Notes: generated by a model from the letters alone, not told the origin. Shown: positions 18,707 through 28,216, numbered from the stretch's first letter. The stretch: DNA of 64,000 bases from Hymenobacter mucosus (GCF_900188255.1 NZ_FZNS01000002.1:620001-684000); one strand, 5' to 3'. Made by a program: numbers and translations.

Positions 18707-20020
18707 TTACGAAGCGAGGGCAATGTTCTGTGAACGACCACGTACCTTGCCAGTCTTCATCATGCCATCATAGTGACGCATGAGTAAATAGCTCTTCATT
18801 TGGTTCATGGTATCAAGCACTACTCCTACCATAATGATCAGAGAAGTACCACCATAAAATTGTGCAAAGGGCCGAGTAACGCCGGCTACTGTAGCTAGTG
18901 AAGGCAGGATAGCTATAACAGCAAGAGCAACTGCACCAGGTAATGTAATGCGGGTTAATACTTCGTCAATATATTCTGAAGTATCACGACCAGGCTTGAC
19001 ACCAGGAATAAAACCACCACTCCGCTTTAGGTCGTCCGCAATTTGATTTGGGTTGACGCTAATTGCAGTATAGAAGTAGGTGAATATGATGATTAGTAGC
19101 CCAAACACCACATTGTATACCCAATGGTTAGGCTGAAACCATGTGCCAATAAGGCCGGCAGCTTCACTATTTTTATTCCAAGCTGATGCTGCAATAGCAG
19201 GCACAAACATCAAAGACTGAGCAAAGATGATAGGCATTACACCGGCAGCATTCACTTTCATAGGAATGTATTGCCGCTGAGCGCTTAGGGTAGCGGCTCC
19301 ACCTACTTGCTTGGCGTACTGAACCGGAATCTGACGAACAGCTTGCGTAAGAATGATAACGGCCATCACTACCAAGAAGAGCACCGCTAACTCGATTAAG
19401 AATATTAGCGAACCGCGCATCGTACGAGCTTGTGCCTCTCCAATAAGCGCACCAGGTAGGCGTGATACTATCCCGATCATAATGATCATGGAGATACCAT
19501 TACCAATTCCTTTGTCAGTAATTTTCTCACCAAGCCACATACAGAACAGTGTTCCTGCTGTTACGATGACGGCAGTAGAAACTGTAAAAAATAGACCTGG
19601 ATTGATGATTGCCTCCGCATTGATCGTCGCAATAAAACCTACCGATTGCAATGCAACGATGGGAATTGTGAGAATGCGAGTGTATTGATTGATTTTCTTA
19701 CGACCAGACTCCCCTTCCTTCTGCAGTTTCTGAAAGTAAGGAACCGCAATAGTTAGCAGTTGCAATACAATAGAGGCAGAGATGTAAGGCATAATACCCA
19801 ACGCGAAAATCGACGCGTGGCTGAATGCTCCTCCAAGCAAAGTATCTAGGATACCTAATACTCCGGAGGCGCCTTCTTTCAACCGCGTTGGATCAACGCC
19901 TGGCAGTACCACATAGGATCCTAGCCGATAGATGGCAATGAAAAAAAGCGTATTGAAGATCCGCATACGCAGATCTTCAATCGCAAAAACATTCTTTATC
20001 TGTTCGATAAGTTTTTTCAT
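18707..20020 (-). CDS. secY: Protein translocase subunit SecY
   Basis: Channel subunit of the Sec translocon in the inner membrane, with about ten transmembrane helices. It starts with an amphipathic helix (MKKLIEQIKNVFAIEDLRMR). RLGSYVVLPGVDP, GIGNGISMIIMIGIV and the cytoplasmic loop near NPNQIADDLKRSGGFIPGVKPG are conserved SecY sequences. Length 437 is typical. It is co-transcribed between rplO and map; its partner secE lies at 47.3-47.5 kb in this window. Confidence 0.98.
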   Translation of the reverse strand: MKKLIEQIKNVFAIEDLRMRIFNTLFFIAIYRLGSYVVLPGVDPTRLKEGASGVLGILDTLLGGAFSHASIFALGIMPYISASIVLQLLTIAVPYFQKLQKEGESGRKKINQYTRILTIPIVALQSVGFIATINAEAIINPGLFFTVSTAVIVTAGTLFCMWLGEKITDKGIGNGISMIIMIGIVSRLPGALIGEAQARTMRGSLIFLIELAVLFLVVMAVIILTQAVRQIPVQYAKQVGGAATLSAQRQYIPMKVNAAGVMPIIFAQSLMFVPAIAASAWNKNSEAAGLIGTWFQPNHWVYNVVFGLLIIIFTYFYTAISVNPNQIADDLKRSGGFIPGVKPGRDTSEYIDEVLTRITLPGAVALAVIAILPSLATVAGVTRPFAQFYGGTSLIIMVGVVLDTMNQMKSYLLMRHYDGMMKTGKVRGRSQNIALAS

Positions 20021-20033
20021 TGCTTCGTTGGCG

Positions 20034-20477
20034 CTACAGCGTCACAGCTTTGCCACCAGCCTTTTCGATAGCTTCAATAGCCGACTTCGAAAAAGCATGG
20101 GCGTGTACTTCTAGAGCTTTCGTGATTTCACCACGACCTAGAACTTTGATTTTAGCATTTTTAGATGCTAAACCAGCGTTTACAAAGAAAGCGCTATCTA
20201 GAGTAGTAACATCACCTTCAGTCAGGCTAGCCAATACATCAAGGTTAACAGCTTTGTATTCGACGCGATTAATGTTCTTGAAACCGAACTTTGGTACGCG
20301 ACGCTGCAGGGGCATTTGACCACCTTCGAAGCCCGACTTTTTGGAGTAACCCGAACGGGACTTGGCACCTTTATGACCGCGCGTAGATGTACCGCCACGG
20401 CCGGAACCCGTACCACGACCTACACGCTTTTCATTGCGGGTAGAGCCAACAGCGGGTTTGAGATTGCTGAGATTCAT
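20034..20477 (-). CDS. rplO: 50S ribosomal protein L15
   Basis: Large-subunit assembly protein. [20 protein letters not shown], then the Gly/Arg-rich loop [20 protein letters not shown], then [19 protein letters not shown]. Length is 147. It is followed by rpmD upstream and secY downstream, the usual spc order. Confidence 0.98.
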   Translation of the reverse strand: MNLSNLKPAVGSTRNEKRVGRGTGSGRGGTSTRGHKGAKSRSGYSKKSGFEGGQMPLQRRVPKFGFKNINRVEYKAVNLDVLASLTEGDVTTLDSAFFVNAGLASKNAKIKVLGRGEITKALEVHAHAFSKSAIEAIEKAGGKAVTL

Positions 20478-20490
20478 TTTCGGGAGATTC

Positions 20491-20670
20491 CTAGAGTTCG
20501 GTTACTTCCAACAGGTGCTTCACGGCATTCACCATACCAGCTACCTGGGGGGTGTTTTCAACAGCCTTTGTGCTGCCTACTTTGCCAAGGCCAAGGGCCT
20601 TCACAGTGCGCTTTTGACGCTCTGGGCGGTCAATAATGCTCTTGACGAGTTTAATCTGGATCTGTGCCAT
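20491..20670 (-). CDS. rpmD: 50S ribosomal protein L30
   Basis: A 59-residue protein read from ATG at 20670 to TAG at 20491. It starts [20 protein letters not shown], has [20 protein letters not shown] in the middle and ends HLLEVTEL, matching the short bacterial L30. It lies six bases after rpsE and 13 bases before rplO. Confidence 0.96.
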   Translation of the reverse strand: MAQIQIKLVKSIIDRPERQKRTVKALGLGKVGSTKAVENTPQVAGMVNAVKHLLEVTEL

Positions 20671-20676
20671 CTGCTC

Positions 20677-21282
20677 TTAGCCGTTAAAAACTTGAGAGAG
20701 GGTGATGCCACGAGCCTGTGCAATTTGCAATGGGTCGCGCATTTTCAGCAGGGCATCGAAGGTAGCCTTTACTACGTTGTGGGGGTTCGACGAACCCTTC
20801 GACTTAGCTAGTACATCTTTGATACCAGCGCTTTCAAATACAGCACGCATAGCACCACCTGCAATTACACCTGTACCGGCAGCAGCTGGCTGTACTAATA
20901 CATAACCACCAGAGTATTTGCCTTCCATCAGGTGAGGAACCGTGTGCTTGTACAGAGGCACTTTCACTAGGTTCTTCTTGGCATCATCAATGCCCTTGGC
21001 AATAGCATCAGTAACTTCGTTGGCTTTCCCGAGGCCATAACCTACAGTACCATTACCGTCACCCACTACTACAATAGCCGAGAAGCTAAAGCGGCGGCCA
21101 CCTTTTACTACTTTGGCTACGCGGTTGATAGCAACCACCTTTTCTTTCAGATCAGAATCGCCAGTACGCGACTGCTGCTCGTTGTTACGGTCGTTGCCGC
21201 GACGGTCATTGCCACCACCCCGACGGTCGTTACCGCCTCGGTCATTGCCACCACCACGGTTGCCGTTGTTAAATTCTGCCAT
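20677..21282 (-). CDS. rpsE: 30S ribosomal protein S5 with Arg-Gly-rich N-terminus
   Basis: 30S protein at the mRNA entry site and decoding region. The S5 double-stranded RNA-binding-like domain starts at [20 protein letters not shown] (about residue 45), followed by [20 protein letters not shown] and the C-terminal domain with [19 protein letters not shown]. About 40 residues ahead of it are made of Gly, Asn, Asp and Arg repeats ([15 protein letters not shown]), which E. coli S5 lacks. The extension is in frame from a single ATG, with no alternative start between it and the core domain. Confidence 0.97.
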   Translation of the reverse strand: MAEFNNGNRGGGNDRGGNDRRGGGNDRRGNDRNNEQQSRTGDSDLKEKVVAINRVAKVVKGGRRFSFSAIVVVGDGNGTVGYGLGKANEVTDAIAKGIDDAKKNLVKVPLYKHTVPHLMEGKYSGGYVLVQPAAAGTGVIAGGAMRAVFESAGIKDVLAKSKGSSNPHNVVKATFDALLKMRDPLQIAQARGITLSQVFNG

Positions 21283-21288
21283 GATGAG

Positions 21289-21639
21289 TTAGAAATTGAG
21301 GCCGCCTTCGCGAGCTCCTTCTGCCAATGATTTTACGCGGCCGTGGTAGAGGTAACCGGAACGGTCAAATACCACTTTCGAAATTCCTTTTGCCTGAGCA
21401 CGGGAGGCAATTTCCTTGCCTACTGCGGCGGCGAGAGCTACTCCGTTGCCCCCTTCCACCGAAACGTGCTTCGAGGAAGCAGACGCCAGCGTGTGACCAT
21501 TCGTGTCATCAATAATCTGGGCGTAGATGCCCGTGTTGCTACGAAAGACTGACAGACGCGGACGCTCGGACGTGCCAGCGACCTTAGTGCGGATGATGCG
21601 CTGGATCCGTTTTCTTCTAGTTGCTTTATCGAAAGCCAT
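21289..21639 (-). CDS. rplR: 50S ribosomal protein L18
   Basis: Binds 5S rRNA in the central protuberance. [20 protein letters not shown] and the C-terminal [20 protein letters not shown] are diagnostic. Length is 116. It lies between rplF and rpsE. Confidence 0.98.
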   Translation of the reverse strand: MAFDKATRRKRIQRIIRTKVAGTSERPRLSVFRSNTGIYAQIIDDTNGHTLASASSKHVSVEGGNGVALAAAVGKEIASRAQAKGISKVVFDRSGYLYHGRVKSLAEGAREGGLNF

Positions 21640-21648
21640 GGTGTGATA

Positions 21649-22203
21649 TTATTTCGAAGCCGTTTTACCAGCCTTACGACGAATCTGCTCACCCACGAAG
21701 CGCACACCTTTGCCTTTGTAAGGCTCAACTTTGCGCAGTGAGCGAATCTTGGCGGCCACCTGACCTAGCAATTGCTTATCAATGCTAGTCAGTGTAACGA
21801 TTGGGTTCTTACCCTTCTCAGTTACAGCCGTTGCAGTTACTTCCTTAGGCAGAGCTAGGAAGATATTGTGCGAGTAGCCCAAAGACAACTCAAGGGTAGT
21901 ACCAGCCATTGAAGCTTTGTAACCTACACCTACTAGCTCCAACTTCTCTTCCAAACCGTTACTAACACCGCTTACAGCATTGTTTAACAAGGAACGGTAA
22001 AGGCCGTGCATGGCCTTGTGTCGCTTCTGCTCAGTGGGGCGGGTTACTACCAGCTGACCGTCTTCGGTTGCTACAGTAATGTCGCGGTCAACTGGAACCG
22101 TCAGAGTACCTTTTGGGCCCTTCACGGTAACCGTATTTTCGTTGCTCACTTCAATCTGCACGTTGGCGGGCAGGCTGATGGGCAGTTTACCAATGCGTGA
22201 CAT
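21649..22203 (-). CDS. rplF: 50S ribosomal protein L6
   Basis: Large-subunit protein near the GTPase-associated centre. MSRIGKLPISLPANVQIEV, the first repeat with TVKGPKGTLTVPV, and the second repeat ending in SLRKVEPYKGKGVRFVGEQI. Length is 184. It follows rpsH. Confidence 0.98.
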   Translation of the reverse strand: MSRIGKLPISLPANVQIEVSNENTVTVKGPKGTLTVPVDRDITVATEDGQLVVTRPTEQKRHKAMHGLYRSLLNNAVSGVSNGLEEKLELVGVGYKASMAGTTLELSLGYSHNIFLALPKEVTATAVTEKGKNPIVTLTSIDKQLLGQVAAKIRSLRKVEPYKGKGVRFVGEQIRRKAGKTASK

Positions 22204-22223
22204 AGTCTCGTTTTCCTTTCAGA

Positions 22224-22622
22224 TTAGTAGACGTAGCACAGCACTTCGCCGCCCACGTTCTCGGCTTTCGCCTCTTTCTCCGTCATTACGCCTTTCGACG
22301 TCGACAGAATCGCAATACCCAAACCGCTCAGTACGCGGGGCAGGTTTTCAACGTGGGCATACTGACGTAGACCCGGCGTGCTAATGCGCTCTAGCTTCGT
22401 GATGGCAGGCTTCTTGGTAGCCGGATTGTATTTCAGCGCGATTTTAATCGTGCCTTGTACAGCGGCATCATCAAAACGGTAGCTCTGAATGTAGCCCTTT
22501 TTATAGAGCACTTTCGTAATCTCCTTTTTGATGTTGCTGGCCGGGATTTCTACTACCCGGTGGTTTGCCTTGATGGCATTGCGCACCCGGGTCAGGTAGT
22601 CGGCAATTGGATCTGTATTCAT
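22224..22622 (-). CDS. rpsH: 30S ribosomal protein S8
   Basis: Binds the central domain of 16S rRNA and is the spc-operon autoregulator in E. coli. I start at the ATG giving MNTDPIADYLTRVRNAIKA, the usual S8 N-terminus. The longer in-frame extension to 22790 would translate across both promoter boxes and has no S8-like sequence. The C-terminal STSKGVMTEKEAKAENVGGE is conserved. Length is 132. It is the first gene of a separate unit: two -7 boxes and a long hairpin lie between it and rpsN. Confidence 0.97.
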   Translation of the reverse strand: MNTDPIADYLTRVRNAIKANHRVVEIPASNIKKEITKVLYKKGYIQSYRFDDAAVQGTIKIALKYNPATKKPAITKLERISTPGLRQYAHVENLPRVLSGLGIAILSTSKGVMTEKEAKAENVGGEVLCYVY

Positions 22623-22658
22623 TTCTTTAGAAAAGAGGCACCCATTTTTAGGGAGCCG

Positions 22659-22688
22659 CAAAGATATGAAAATTTCACCGCCACGAAA
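22659..22688 (-). promoter_or_regulatory. Proximal promoter for rpsH
   Basis: On the minus strand the -7 box TATCTTTG (22666-22659) follows 19 bases after TTT (22688-22686, one base off TTG). It predicts a leader of about 30 bases before the rpsH ATG. Confidence 0.6.
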
Positions 22689-22812
22689 AGAGGCAACGAA
22701 ACTTTCGGTTAAGACTACTCGGCTCGGCTTTTCACAGCTCGGCCAATGGTTTCTTTCGGCGACCTGCCAAATGTGTGGAGCGTCCTCCACGGCCCTAGGG
22801 CTTTCAGGGGTG

Positions 22813-22820
22813 CAAAGATA
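22813..22820 (-). promoter_or_regulatory. Possible distal -7 box for rpsH
   Basis: A second TATCTTTG with the common trailing C. No TTG is found at 19-21 bases upstream, so it is weaker than the proximal one. A transcript from here would carry a leader of about 185 bases. Confidence 0.35.
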
Positions 22821-22901
22821 TATATCTTTTGCGACACTTACTCTATTACTAGATAAGCTTTTAGATATGCTCCTTCGTTTTCTTAGGTCAACATATAATC
22901 A

Positions 22902-22946
22902 AAATTGCCAAGCTGGAACTTCTAAGAAGAACCAACTTGGCAATTT
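22902..22946 (-). terminator. Long hairpin after rpsN
   Basis: Perfect outer arms of 11 bp (AAATTGCCAAG / CTTGGCAATTT) enclose an almost complementary inner 23 bases, giving one long rod of about 20 bp. On the minus strand it is followed by TTGATTATATG, a weak T tract. It lies 24 bases after the rpsN stop and splits the spc operon. Confidence 0.75.
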
Positions 22947-22970
22947 CAGTTGAACAGTCCAGGCTAGTTT

Positions 22971-23240
22971 CTACCAGCTTGACTTGGTTACGCCGGGGAT
23001 TTTACCAGCGAGAGCCATTTCGCGGAAACGCACACGGCTGATGCCAAATTTGCGCATATAGCCACGAGGGCGTCCGTCGATTTTGTCACGGTTGTGTAGA
23101 CGAACTGGCGAAGCATTCTTGGGCAGTTTGTCCAGACCTTCGTAATCGCCAGCAGCTTTCAGGGCCTTGCGCTTTTCAGCGTAACGGGCAACGGTAGCGA
23201 TACGCTTCCGCTCACGGGCTTTAATTGATTCCTTAGCCAT
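22971..23240 (-). CDS. rpsN: 30S ribosomal protein S14, zinc-free type
   Basis: 30S head protein. I start at the ATG giving [17 protein letters not shown], overlapping the end of rplE by eight bases. The upstream in-frame extension is out-of-frame rplE. The C-terminus [20 protein letters not shown] is conserved. It has 89 residues and no Cys pairs, so it is the C-minus form. A long hairpin follows at once. Confidence 0.97.
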   Translation of the reverse strand: MAKESIKARERKRIATVARYAEKRKALKAAGDYEGLDKLPKNASPVRLHNRDKIDGRPRGYMRKFGISRVRFREMALAGKIPGVTKSSW

Positions 23241-23793
23241 TGTTCTGTTTCTTGGCGTTAGCGAACGGCATACCAAAAGCTTTGAGGAGCTCGTAGCTCT
23301 GCTCATCGTTTTCGGCCGTCGTTACGAAGGTAATATCCATACCGGCAATCGACTTAATCTTGTCGATAGAAATTTCCGGGAAGATGATTTGCTCTTTAAT
23401 GCCCAAGGTATAGTTACCGCGGCCATCAAAGCCTTTGTCATTGATGCCTTTGAAGTCACGCACACGTGGTAGTGCTACGGTAAGCAGACGGTCGAGGAAT
23501 TCGTACATCTGCTCACCACGCAACGTTACACGGGCGCCAATTGGCATACCTTCACGTAATTTGAAGTTCGATACCGAACGTTTGGCGATGGTTGGAACAG
23601 CTTTCTGACCAGTAATTACCGTCAGTTCGTCTACTCCGTTATCTACCAATTTTTTATCGGCAACAGCAGCACCAATACCACGGTTAATGCAGATCTTGGT
23701 GATACGTGGCACCTGCATAATGCTCTTGAACTGGAATTTCTCCTGGAGCGCAGGTACTACTTCTTTTTGATATTTATCTTTCAGTCGAGCCAT
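23233..23793 (-). CDS. rplE: 50S ribosomal protein L5
   Basis: 5S rRNA-binding protein of the central protuberance. [19 protein letters not shown] and [20 protein letters not shown] are family signatures, and the late block [20 protein letters not shown] fits. Length is 186. It lies 14 bases after rplX. Confidence 0.98.
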   Translation of the reverse strand: MARLKDKYQKEVVPALQEKFQFKSIMQVPRITKICINRGIGAAVADKKLVDNGVDELTVITGQKAVPTIAKRSVSNFKLREGMPIGARVTLRGEQMYEFLDRLLTVALPRVRDFKGINDKGFDGRGNYTLGIKEQIIFPEISIDKIKSIAGMDITFVTTAENDEQSYELLKAFGMPFANAKKQNNG

Positions 23794-23807
23794 GGTCGTA
23801 GAGCGGA

Positions 23808-24071
23808 TTAGGCGTTCGTCGAATCCGCACGCTTCACGTTGCTCACGTGAATCGGTGACTCGATTTTGGTGATGCCGCCCTGGGGGTTTTTAGCACTTGG
23901 TTTGTTGTGCTTGGTTACCAGGTTTAGGCCTTCCACGATAACACGCTGCGTCGAACGGTTCACCGATTTGATAACACCGGTTTTGCCTTTTTCGTCGCCG
24001 GCAATCACCAAAACGGTGTCACCAGTTTTTACGTGCAGTTTCGCGGGCGTTGCTTTCGTTTTCGTTGCCAT
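23808..24071 (-). CDS. rplX: 50S ribosomal protein L24, short C-terminus
   Basis: Assembly initiator that also lies at the peptide exit rim. The KOW motif is clear ([20 protein letters not shown]), then [20 protein letters not shown] and [13 protein letters not shown] as the end. With 87 residues, including about ten extra at the N-terminus, it lacks the last 20-25 residues found in E. coli L24 (104 residues), the part after the SNV motif. Only 14 bases separate its stop from rplE and they do not encode the missing end, so this is not a simple frameshift within the gap. Confidence 0.95.
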   Translation of the reverse strand: MATKTKATPAKLHVKTGDTVLVIAGDEKGKTGVIKSVNRSTQRVIVEGLNLVTKHNKPSAKNPQGGITKIESPIHVSNVKRADSTNA

Positions 24072-24074
24072 TGC

Positions 24075-24443
24075 TTAGAGAACTTCAGGAGCCAGCGAAA
24101 CAATCTTCATGAACTGCTTTTCACGCAATTCGCGGGCCACAGGGCCGAAGATACGGGTGCCGCGGGGCTCGTCATTATTGTTGAGCAATACAGCAGCGTT
24201 GTCGTCGAAGCGGATGTACGAACCATCTTTACGACGGATTTCCTTCTTCGTACGCACTACTACTGCCTTCGATACAGCGCCTTTCTTAGCGTTGCCAGAA
24301 GGAATAGCTGACTTAATTGCTACTACAATTTTGTCACCTACACTAGCGTATTTCTTGCCCGTGCCACCGAGGACACGAATGCATAGAACTTCTTTGGCGC
24401 CGCTGTTATCAGCGACGGTCAGACGGGATTCTTGCTGTATCAT
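24075..24443 (-). CDS. rplN: 50S ribosomal protein L14
   Basis: Interface protein of the 50S subunit. [40 protein letters not shown] and [20 protein letters not shown] are diagnostic. Length 122 is standard. Confidence 0.98.
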   Translation of the reverse strand: MIQQESRLTVADNSGAKEVLCIRVLGGTGKKYASVGDKIVVAIKSAIPSGNAKKGAVSKAVVVRTKKEIRRKDGSYIRFDDNAAVLLNNNDEPRGTRIFGPVARELREKQFMKIVSLAPEVL

Positions 24444-24444
24444 C

Positions 24445-24735
24445 TTACTTGGCGCGTTCTACGATTTCTACCAATCTCCAGCGTTTGTTCTTGCTCAACG
24501 GACGAGTGCTCATTATGCGCACCGTGTCGCCTTCGCCACATTCGTTATTCTCGTCGTGAGCCATAAATTTGGTCGACTTAGTAACGAACTTACCGTAGAT
24601 GGGGTGTTTCATTTTGCTTTCCACAACTACCGTGATAGACTTATCCATCTTAGTAGAGGAAACGCGGCCGATGATTTCTTTACGCAGGTTCCGCTCGGTT
24701 GCGGTCGTTACCTGCTGTTCTTCGTTGCTTGCCAT
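24445..24735 (-). CDS. rpsQ: 30S ribosomal protein S17
   Basis: OB-fold primary binding protein of the 30S body. The core begins at [20 protein letters not shown] and includes [19 protein letters not shown] and [20 protein letters not shown]. The first 15 residues form an extra polar N-terminus. Length is 96. One base separates it from rplN, and two bases separate its start from the rpmC stop. Confidence 0.97.
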   Translation of the reverse strand: MASNEEQQVTTATERNLRKEIIGRVSSTKMDKSITVVVESKMKHPIYGKFVTKSTKFMAHDENNECGEGDTVRIMSTRPLSKNKRWRLVEIVERAK

Positions 24736-24737
24736 CG

Positions 24738-24950
24738 TTAGTTAGCAGAGTTAGTTGCCTGCTCGTTCTCGCGACGCTTCAACTCGGTCAGCAGACGGGC
24801 GACATTTTTGCGGGCTTGCTTCAGACGAATAGGGTTTTCTAAGGGAGAGATGGCATGGGCAAAGCGCATGTTCTGACCGTTAGTTTGCTCCGTCTTAATT
24901 TGGTTTTGTAGGTCCTCTGAAGAGAGGGCGCGGATTTCGGCGTTCTTCAT
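24738..24950 (-). CDS. rpmC: 50S ribosomal protein L29
   Basis: Exit-rim protein made of helical hairpins. [20 protein letters not shown] and [20 protein letters not shown] fit L29. It has 70 residues and lies between rplP and rpsQ. Confidence 0.96.
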   Translation of the reverse strand: MKNAEIRALSSEDLQNQIKTEQTNGQNMRFAHAISPLENPIRLKQARKNVARLLTELKRRENEQATNSAN

Positions 24951-24955
24951 CTTGT

Positions 24956-25378
24956 TTAAGCTTCTTGATAGTCGCGACGAACAACAAACGAGGTACGCAC
25001 TGGCAGCTTCTGTGCGGCCAAGCGTAGCGACTCCTGCGCTACCTCTAATGAAACACCGTCAGATTCGAACAAAATGGTACCAGGCTTTACTACAGCTACC
25101 CAGTATTCTGGGGAACCCTTACCCTTACCCATACGAACCTCAGCAGGCTTCTTGGTAATTGGCTTATCAGGGAAAATACGGATCCATACTTGACCTTCGC
25201 GTTTCATGGCGCGGGTCATGGCAATACGGGCAGCCTCAATCTGGCGAGCCGTAATCCAAGCCTGTTCCAGCGACTTGATAGCGAACGAACCGAAGTCAAT
25301 GGAGCTGCCGCGGTGGGCTAAGCCATGCACGCGACCCTTTTGCATCTTGCGATACTTGGTCCTTTTCGGTTGTAACAT
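24956..25378 (-). CDS. rplP: 50S ribosomal protein L16
   Basis: Protein near the A-site tRNA elbow. [40 protein letters not shown] and [20 protein letters not shown] are conserved. Length is 140. Confidence 0.98.
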   Translation of the reverse strand: MLQPKRTKYRKMQKGRVHGLAHRGSSIDFGSFAIKSLEQAWITARQIEAARIAMTRAMKREGQVWIRIFPDKPITKKPAEVRMGKGKGSPEYWVAVVKPGTILFESDGVSLEVAQESLRLAAQKLPVRTSFVVRRDYQEA

Positions 25379-25417
25379 GAGTTATCTTGAATTGAAATTC
25401 GAGAGAAAAGAAAAAGG

Positions 25418-26290
25418 CTAGCGACGGGGAGCACCACCGCCTTGGCCGCCACGGTTCTGGCCACCGCCGCCACCGCGACGCTGTCCACCACCTTGACCAC
25501 CACGGTTATCACCGCCGCGGCCTTCGCCACCACGGTCGTTACGGTCGCGACGTGGTCCACGGTCACCACCACGCTCACCACGCTCACCACGTGGGCCACG
25601 GTCGTTGCCACGGCTTTCGCCACCTTGACCACCAGCAGGCTGTTGGTTTGGAGAAAGATCCGGCTTGCCGAATACTTCACCACGCATAACCCACACTTTG
25701 ATACCAATTTTGCCATATACCGTCTGTGCCTCTGATAAAGCATAGTCGATATCAGCACGCAAGGTATGTAACGGAGTACGGCCTTCTTTGTATTGCTCAG
25801 AACGAGCAATTTCAGCACCACCTAGACGACCACCACACTGAATCTTGATGCCTTCGGCACCAACGCGCAGAGCAGCTTGAATGGCCATTTTCATAGCGCG
25901 ACGGAAGGAGATGCGAGCTTGCAATTGCTGAGCAATGCTCTCACCTACCAGCTTGGCATCTAGTTCTGGACGCTTAATTTCAAAGATGTTGATCTGAACG
26001 TCTTTGCCAGTTATTTGCTTCAGTTCGTCCTTAATCTTATCAACCTCAGCACCACCTTTACCGATTACCACGCCTGGACGAGCCGTGTTGATCGTAATGG
26101 TTACGCGCTTCAGCGTACGCTCGATTACAATGCGGCTGATGCCACCTTTCGGAATACGAGCATTAATGTATTTGCGGATTTTTTCGTCCTCAACCAATTT
26201 GTCGGCAAAATCCTTGCCGCCGTACCAGTTCGAGTCCCATCCTTTGATGACGCCCAGACGGAAGCCAACCGGATTTACTTTCTGTCCCAT
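25418..26290 (-). CDS. rpsC: 30S ribosomal protein S3 with Arg-Gly-rich C-terminal tail
   Basis: 30S head protein lining the mRNA entry tunnel. [20 protein letters not shown], the KH domain ([17 protein letters not shown]) and the C-terminal domain ([16 protein letters not shown], to about residue 215) are standard. A tail of about 75 residues follows, almost wholly Gly, Arg, Asp, Asn and Gln in RGG/RGE/DRG arrangements. Total length is 290 against 233 in E. coli. The tail is in frame and ends at its own stop, so it is a true extension. Confidence 0.97.
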   Translation of the reverse strand: MGQKVNPVGFRLGVIKGWDSNWYGGKDFADKLVEDEKIRKYINARIPKGGISRIVIERTLKRVTITINTARPGVVIGKGGAEVDKIKDELKQITGKDVQINIFEIKRPELDAKLVGESIAQQLQARISFRRAMKMAIQAALRVGAEGIKIQCGGRLGGAEIARSEQYKEGRTPLHTLRADIDYALSEAQTVYGKIGIKVWVMRGEVFGKPDLSPNQQPAGGQGGESRGNDRGPRGERGERGGDRGPRRDRNDRGGEGRGGDNRGGQGGGQRRGGGGGQNRGGQGGGAPRR

Positions 26291-26295
26291 AGTGC

Positions 26296-26778
26296 TTATG
26301 CGGTGGCTTCTGCCGTGGTTTCGTTAGATTTCTTAGCTGAGCTGCGACGAGTCTTCTTAGGAGCTTCGTTTATTACCTCAGCGGAAGGCTTACTCTCAGC
26401 AGCCTGCTTAGCAGCAGCTTTGCTACCTAGCGGCTCAACTTTTGAGTCAATAATCAGCGTCACGTGGTTGCTACGCTTGCGGATGCGGTGACCACGGCCC
26501 TGAGGAGCCGGACGCAAACGCTTCAGCTGACGACCTTCATCTACGAAAATCTCTTTGATGTAAAGATTAGCATCTTCAATGCGTTCGTCTTCGTTTTTCT
26601 GCTGCCAGTTAGCCAAGGCCGACAAGAGCAGCTTCTCAACGCGAGCAGCACCAGAGTTAGCCTCGAATTTCAGCAGGCCGAGAGCACGCGTCACTTTCTG
26701 ACCGCGTACTAGGTTGGCCACCAAGCGCATCTTGCGCGGCGAGGTGGGCACATTGCGGAGTTTAGCTACTGCTTCCAT
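26296..26778 (-). CDS. rplV: 50S ribosomal protein L22 with C-terminal tail
   Basis: Lines the peptide exit tunnel with its beta hairpin. I start at the ATG giving [20 protein letters not shown], one base after the rpsS stop. The earlier in-frame extension lies inside rpsS. The hairpin region [20 protein letters not shown] is present. About 45 residues rich in Ala, Lys, Glu and Ser extend beyond the E. coli length of 110. Confidence 0.97.
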   Translation of the reverse strand: MEAVAKLRNVPTSPRKMRLVANLVRGQKVTRALGLLKFEANSGAARVEKLLLSALANWQQKNEDERIEDANLYIKEIFVDEGRQLKRLRPAPQGRGHRIRKRSNHVTLIIDSKVEPLGSKAAAKQAAESKPSAEVINEAPKKTRRSSAKKSNETTAEATA

Positions 26779-26779
26779 C

Positions 26780-27058
26780 TTAGCGCTTGCCTTTATCTTT
26801 CTTGGCAATGTGACCACGGAAGTTACGGGTCGGAGCAAACTCACCGAGTTTGTGGCCTACCATGTTTTCCGTTACATATACCGGGATGAACTTATTGCCG
26901 TTATGAACGGCGAAGGTGTGGCCAACGAAATCCGGAGAAATCATCGAGCGGCGCGACCAAGTCTTCACCACCGATTTTTTGCCGGACTCATCCATTGCCG
27001 TTACTTTCTTCTCGAGCCGGAAGTCAATGTACGGCCCTTTTTTTAGTGAACGTGCCAT
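26780..27058 (-). CDS. rpsS: 30S ribosomal protein S19
   Basis: 30S head protein contacting S13. [40 protein letters not shown] and [20 protein letters not shown] are diagnostic. Length is 92. It starts three bases after rplB. Confidence 0.98.
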   Translation of the reverse strand: MARSLKKGPYIDFRLEKKVTAMDESGKKSVVKTWSRRSMISPDFVGHTFAVHNGNKFIPVYVTENMVGHKLGEFAPTRNFRGHIAKKDKGKR

Positions 27059-27061
27059 TGC

Positions 27062-27889
27062 TTACTTCTTGCCTTTGCGGTTAACGATGAGCTGCTCGGA
27101 GTACTTGTTCTTGTTCCGGGTCTTCTGACCTTTCGAGAAGATACCGTTACGGCTACGTGGGTGACCACCCGACGATTTGCCTTCGCCACCACCCATGGGG
27201 TGATCGACTGGGTTCATTGCAACACCACGAACGCGCGGACGACGACCTAACCAACGGTGACGACCAGCTTTGCCGAGACGTACGTTCATATGGTCACCAT
27301 TCGATACGGTACCAACAGTAGCCATGCAGGTAACGAGTACCATGCGCATTTCACCAGAAGGTAGTTTCAACGTGGCGTATTTGTCTTCGCGAGCTACTAG
27401 CTGAGCATATGTACCAGCGGAACGGGCCATAGCAGCACCACCACCGGGCATCAGCTCGATGTTGTGTACAATAGTACCTAGCGGAATCTCGCGCAGAGGG
27501 AGAGCATTGCCTACTTCAGGGGCCACACCCGTACCCGACACTACAGTTGCCCCTACGGTAACACCGGCGGGAGCAATGATGTAACGCTTTTCACCATCGG
27601 CATAGTTCAGCAGTGCGATGCGAGCCGTACGGTTTGGGTCGTACTCAATCGTCTTCACCGTAGCTGGAACACCAGCTTTGTCGCGCTTGAAGTCGATAAG
27701 ACGATACTTGGCTTTATGCCCACCACCAATGTAGCGGTTAGACATTTTGCCTGAGTTGTTGCGGCCACCGGAGTTTTTCATGGGTGCCAACAGCGACTTC
27801 TCCGGCGTCGACGTGGTAATCTCGTCGAAGGCCGGGGCTATGCGGAAGCGCTGACCCGGTGATGTTGGTCTTAGTTTTTTGAGTGCCAT
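27062..27889 (-). CDS. rplB: 50S ribosomal protein L2
   Basis: Core protein near the peptidyl-transferase centre. [20 protein letters not shown], the conserved [20 protein letters not shown] and the loop [20 protein letters not shown] with its functional His are present. Length 275 is standard. Confidence 0.98.
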   Translation of the reverse strand: MALKKLRPTSPGQRFRIAPAFDEITTSTPEKSLLAPMKNSGGRNNSGKMSNRYIGGGHKAKYRLIDFKRDKAGVPATVKTIEYDPNRTARIALLNYADGEKRYIIAPAGVTVGATVVSGTGVAPEVGNALPLREIPLGTIVHNIELMPGGGAAMARSAGTYAQLVAREDKYATLKLPSGEMRMVLVTCMATVGTVSNGDHMNVRLGKAGRHRWLGRRPRVRGVAMNPVDHPMGGGEGKSSGGHPRSRNGIFSKGQKTRNKNKYSEQLIVNRKGKK

Positions 27890-27928
27890 TACTCTAGCTT
27901 AGAAAATGCTCTTTGCGGAAAGGCGGGC

Positions 27929-28216
27929 TTACAGGCCGCTGTAGAAGTCGATAACGTCGCCTTCTTTCACGGTAACAACGGCCTTTTTGCCGTTCGGACG
28001 ACGGCCCGATACGCTGCCACCTTTCGTGAACTTAGACTTCAGCTTACCGTAGGTGCGGATCGTGCTAATGCCCGTTACCGTTACACCGTACAGTTGCTCA
28101 ATCTCTTTTTTGATTTGAACCTTGTTCGCGTCGCGCGCAACTTCAAAGGCATACTGGCCTTTTTCGTTCAAACCCGTGGCCTTCTCGGTCACGATGGGCT
28201 TCTTCAGGATGCTCAT
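27929..28216 (-). CDS. rplW: 50S ribosomal protein L23
   Basis: Exit-rim protein and docking site for trigger factor and SRP. KKPIVTEKATGLNEKGQYAF and EVARDANKVQIKKEIEQLYG match L23. Length 95. Its ATG overlaps the last base of the rplD stop (TAATG), so translation is probably coupled. Confidence 0.97.
   Translation of the reverse strand: MSILKKPIVTEKATGLNEKGQYAFEVARDANKVQIKKEIEQLYGVTVTGISTIRTYGKLKSKFTKGGSVSGRRPNGKKAVVTVKEGDVIDFYSGL

Noticed and set aside
25440..25640. Short repeated CACCACGGTCGT-like units that look like a tandem repeat or CRISPR
   Set aside because: They are in-frame codons for Arg-Gly-Asp runs in the S3 tail (and in S5 at 21180-21260). Unit lengths are irregular and there are no spacers.
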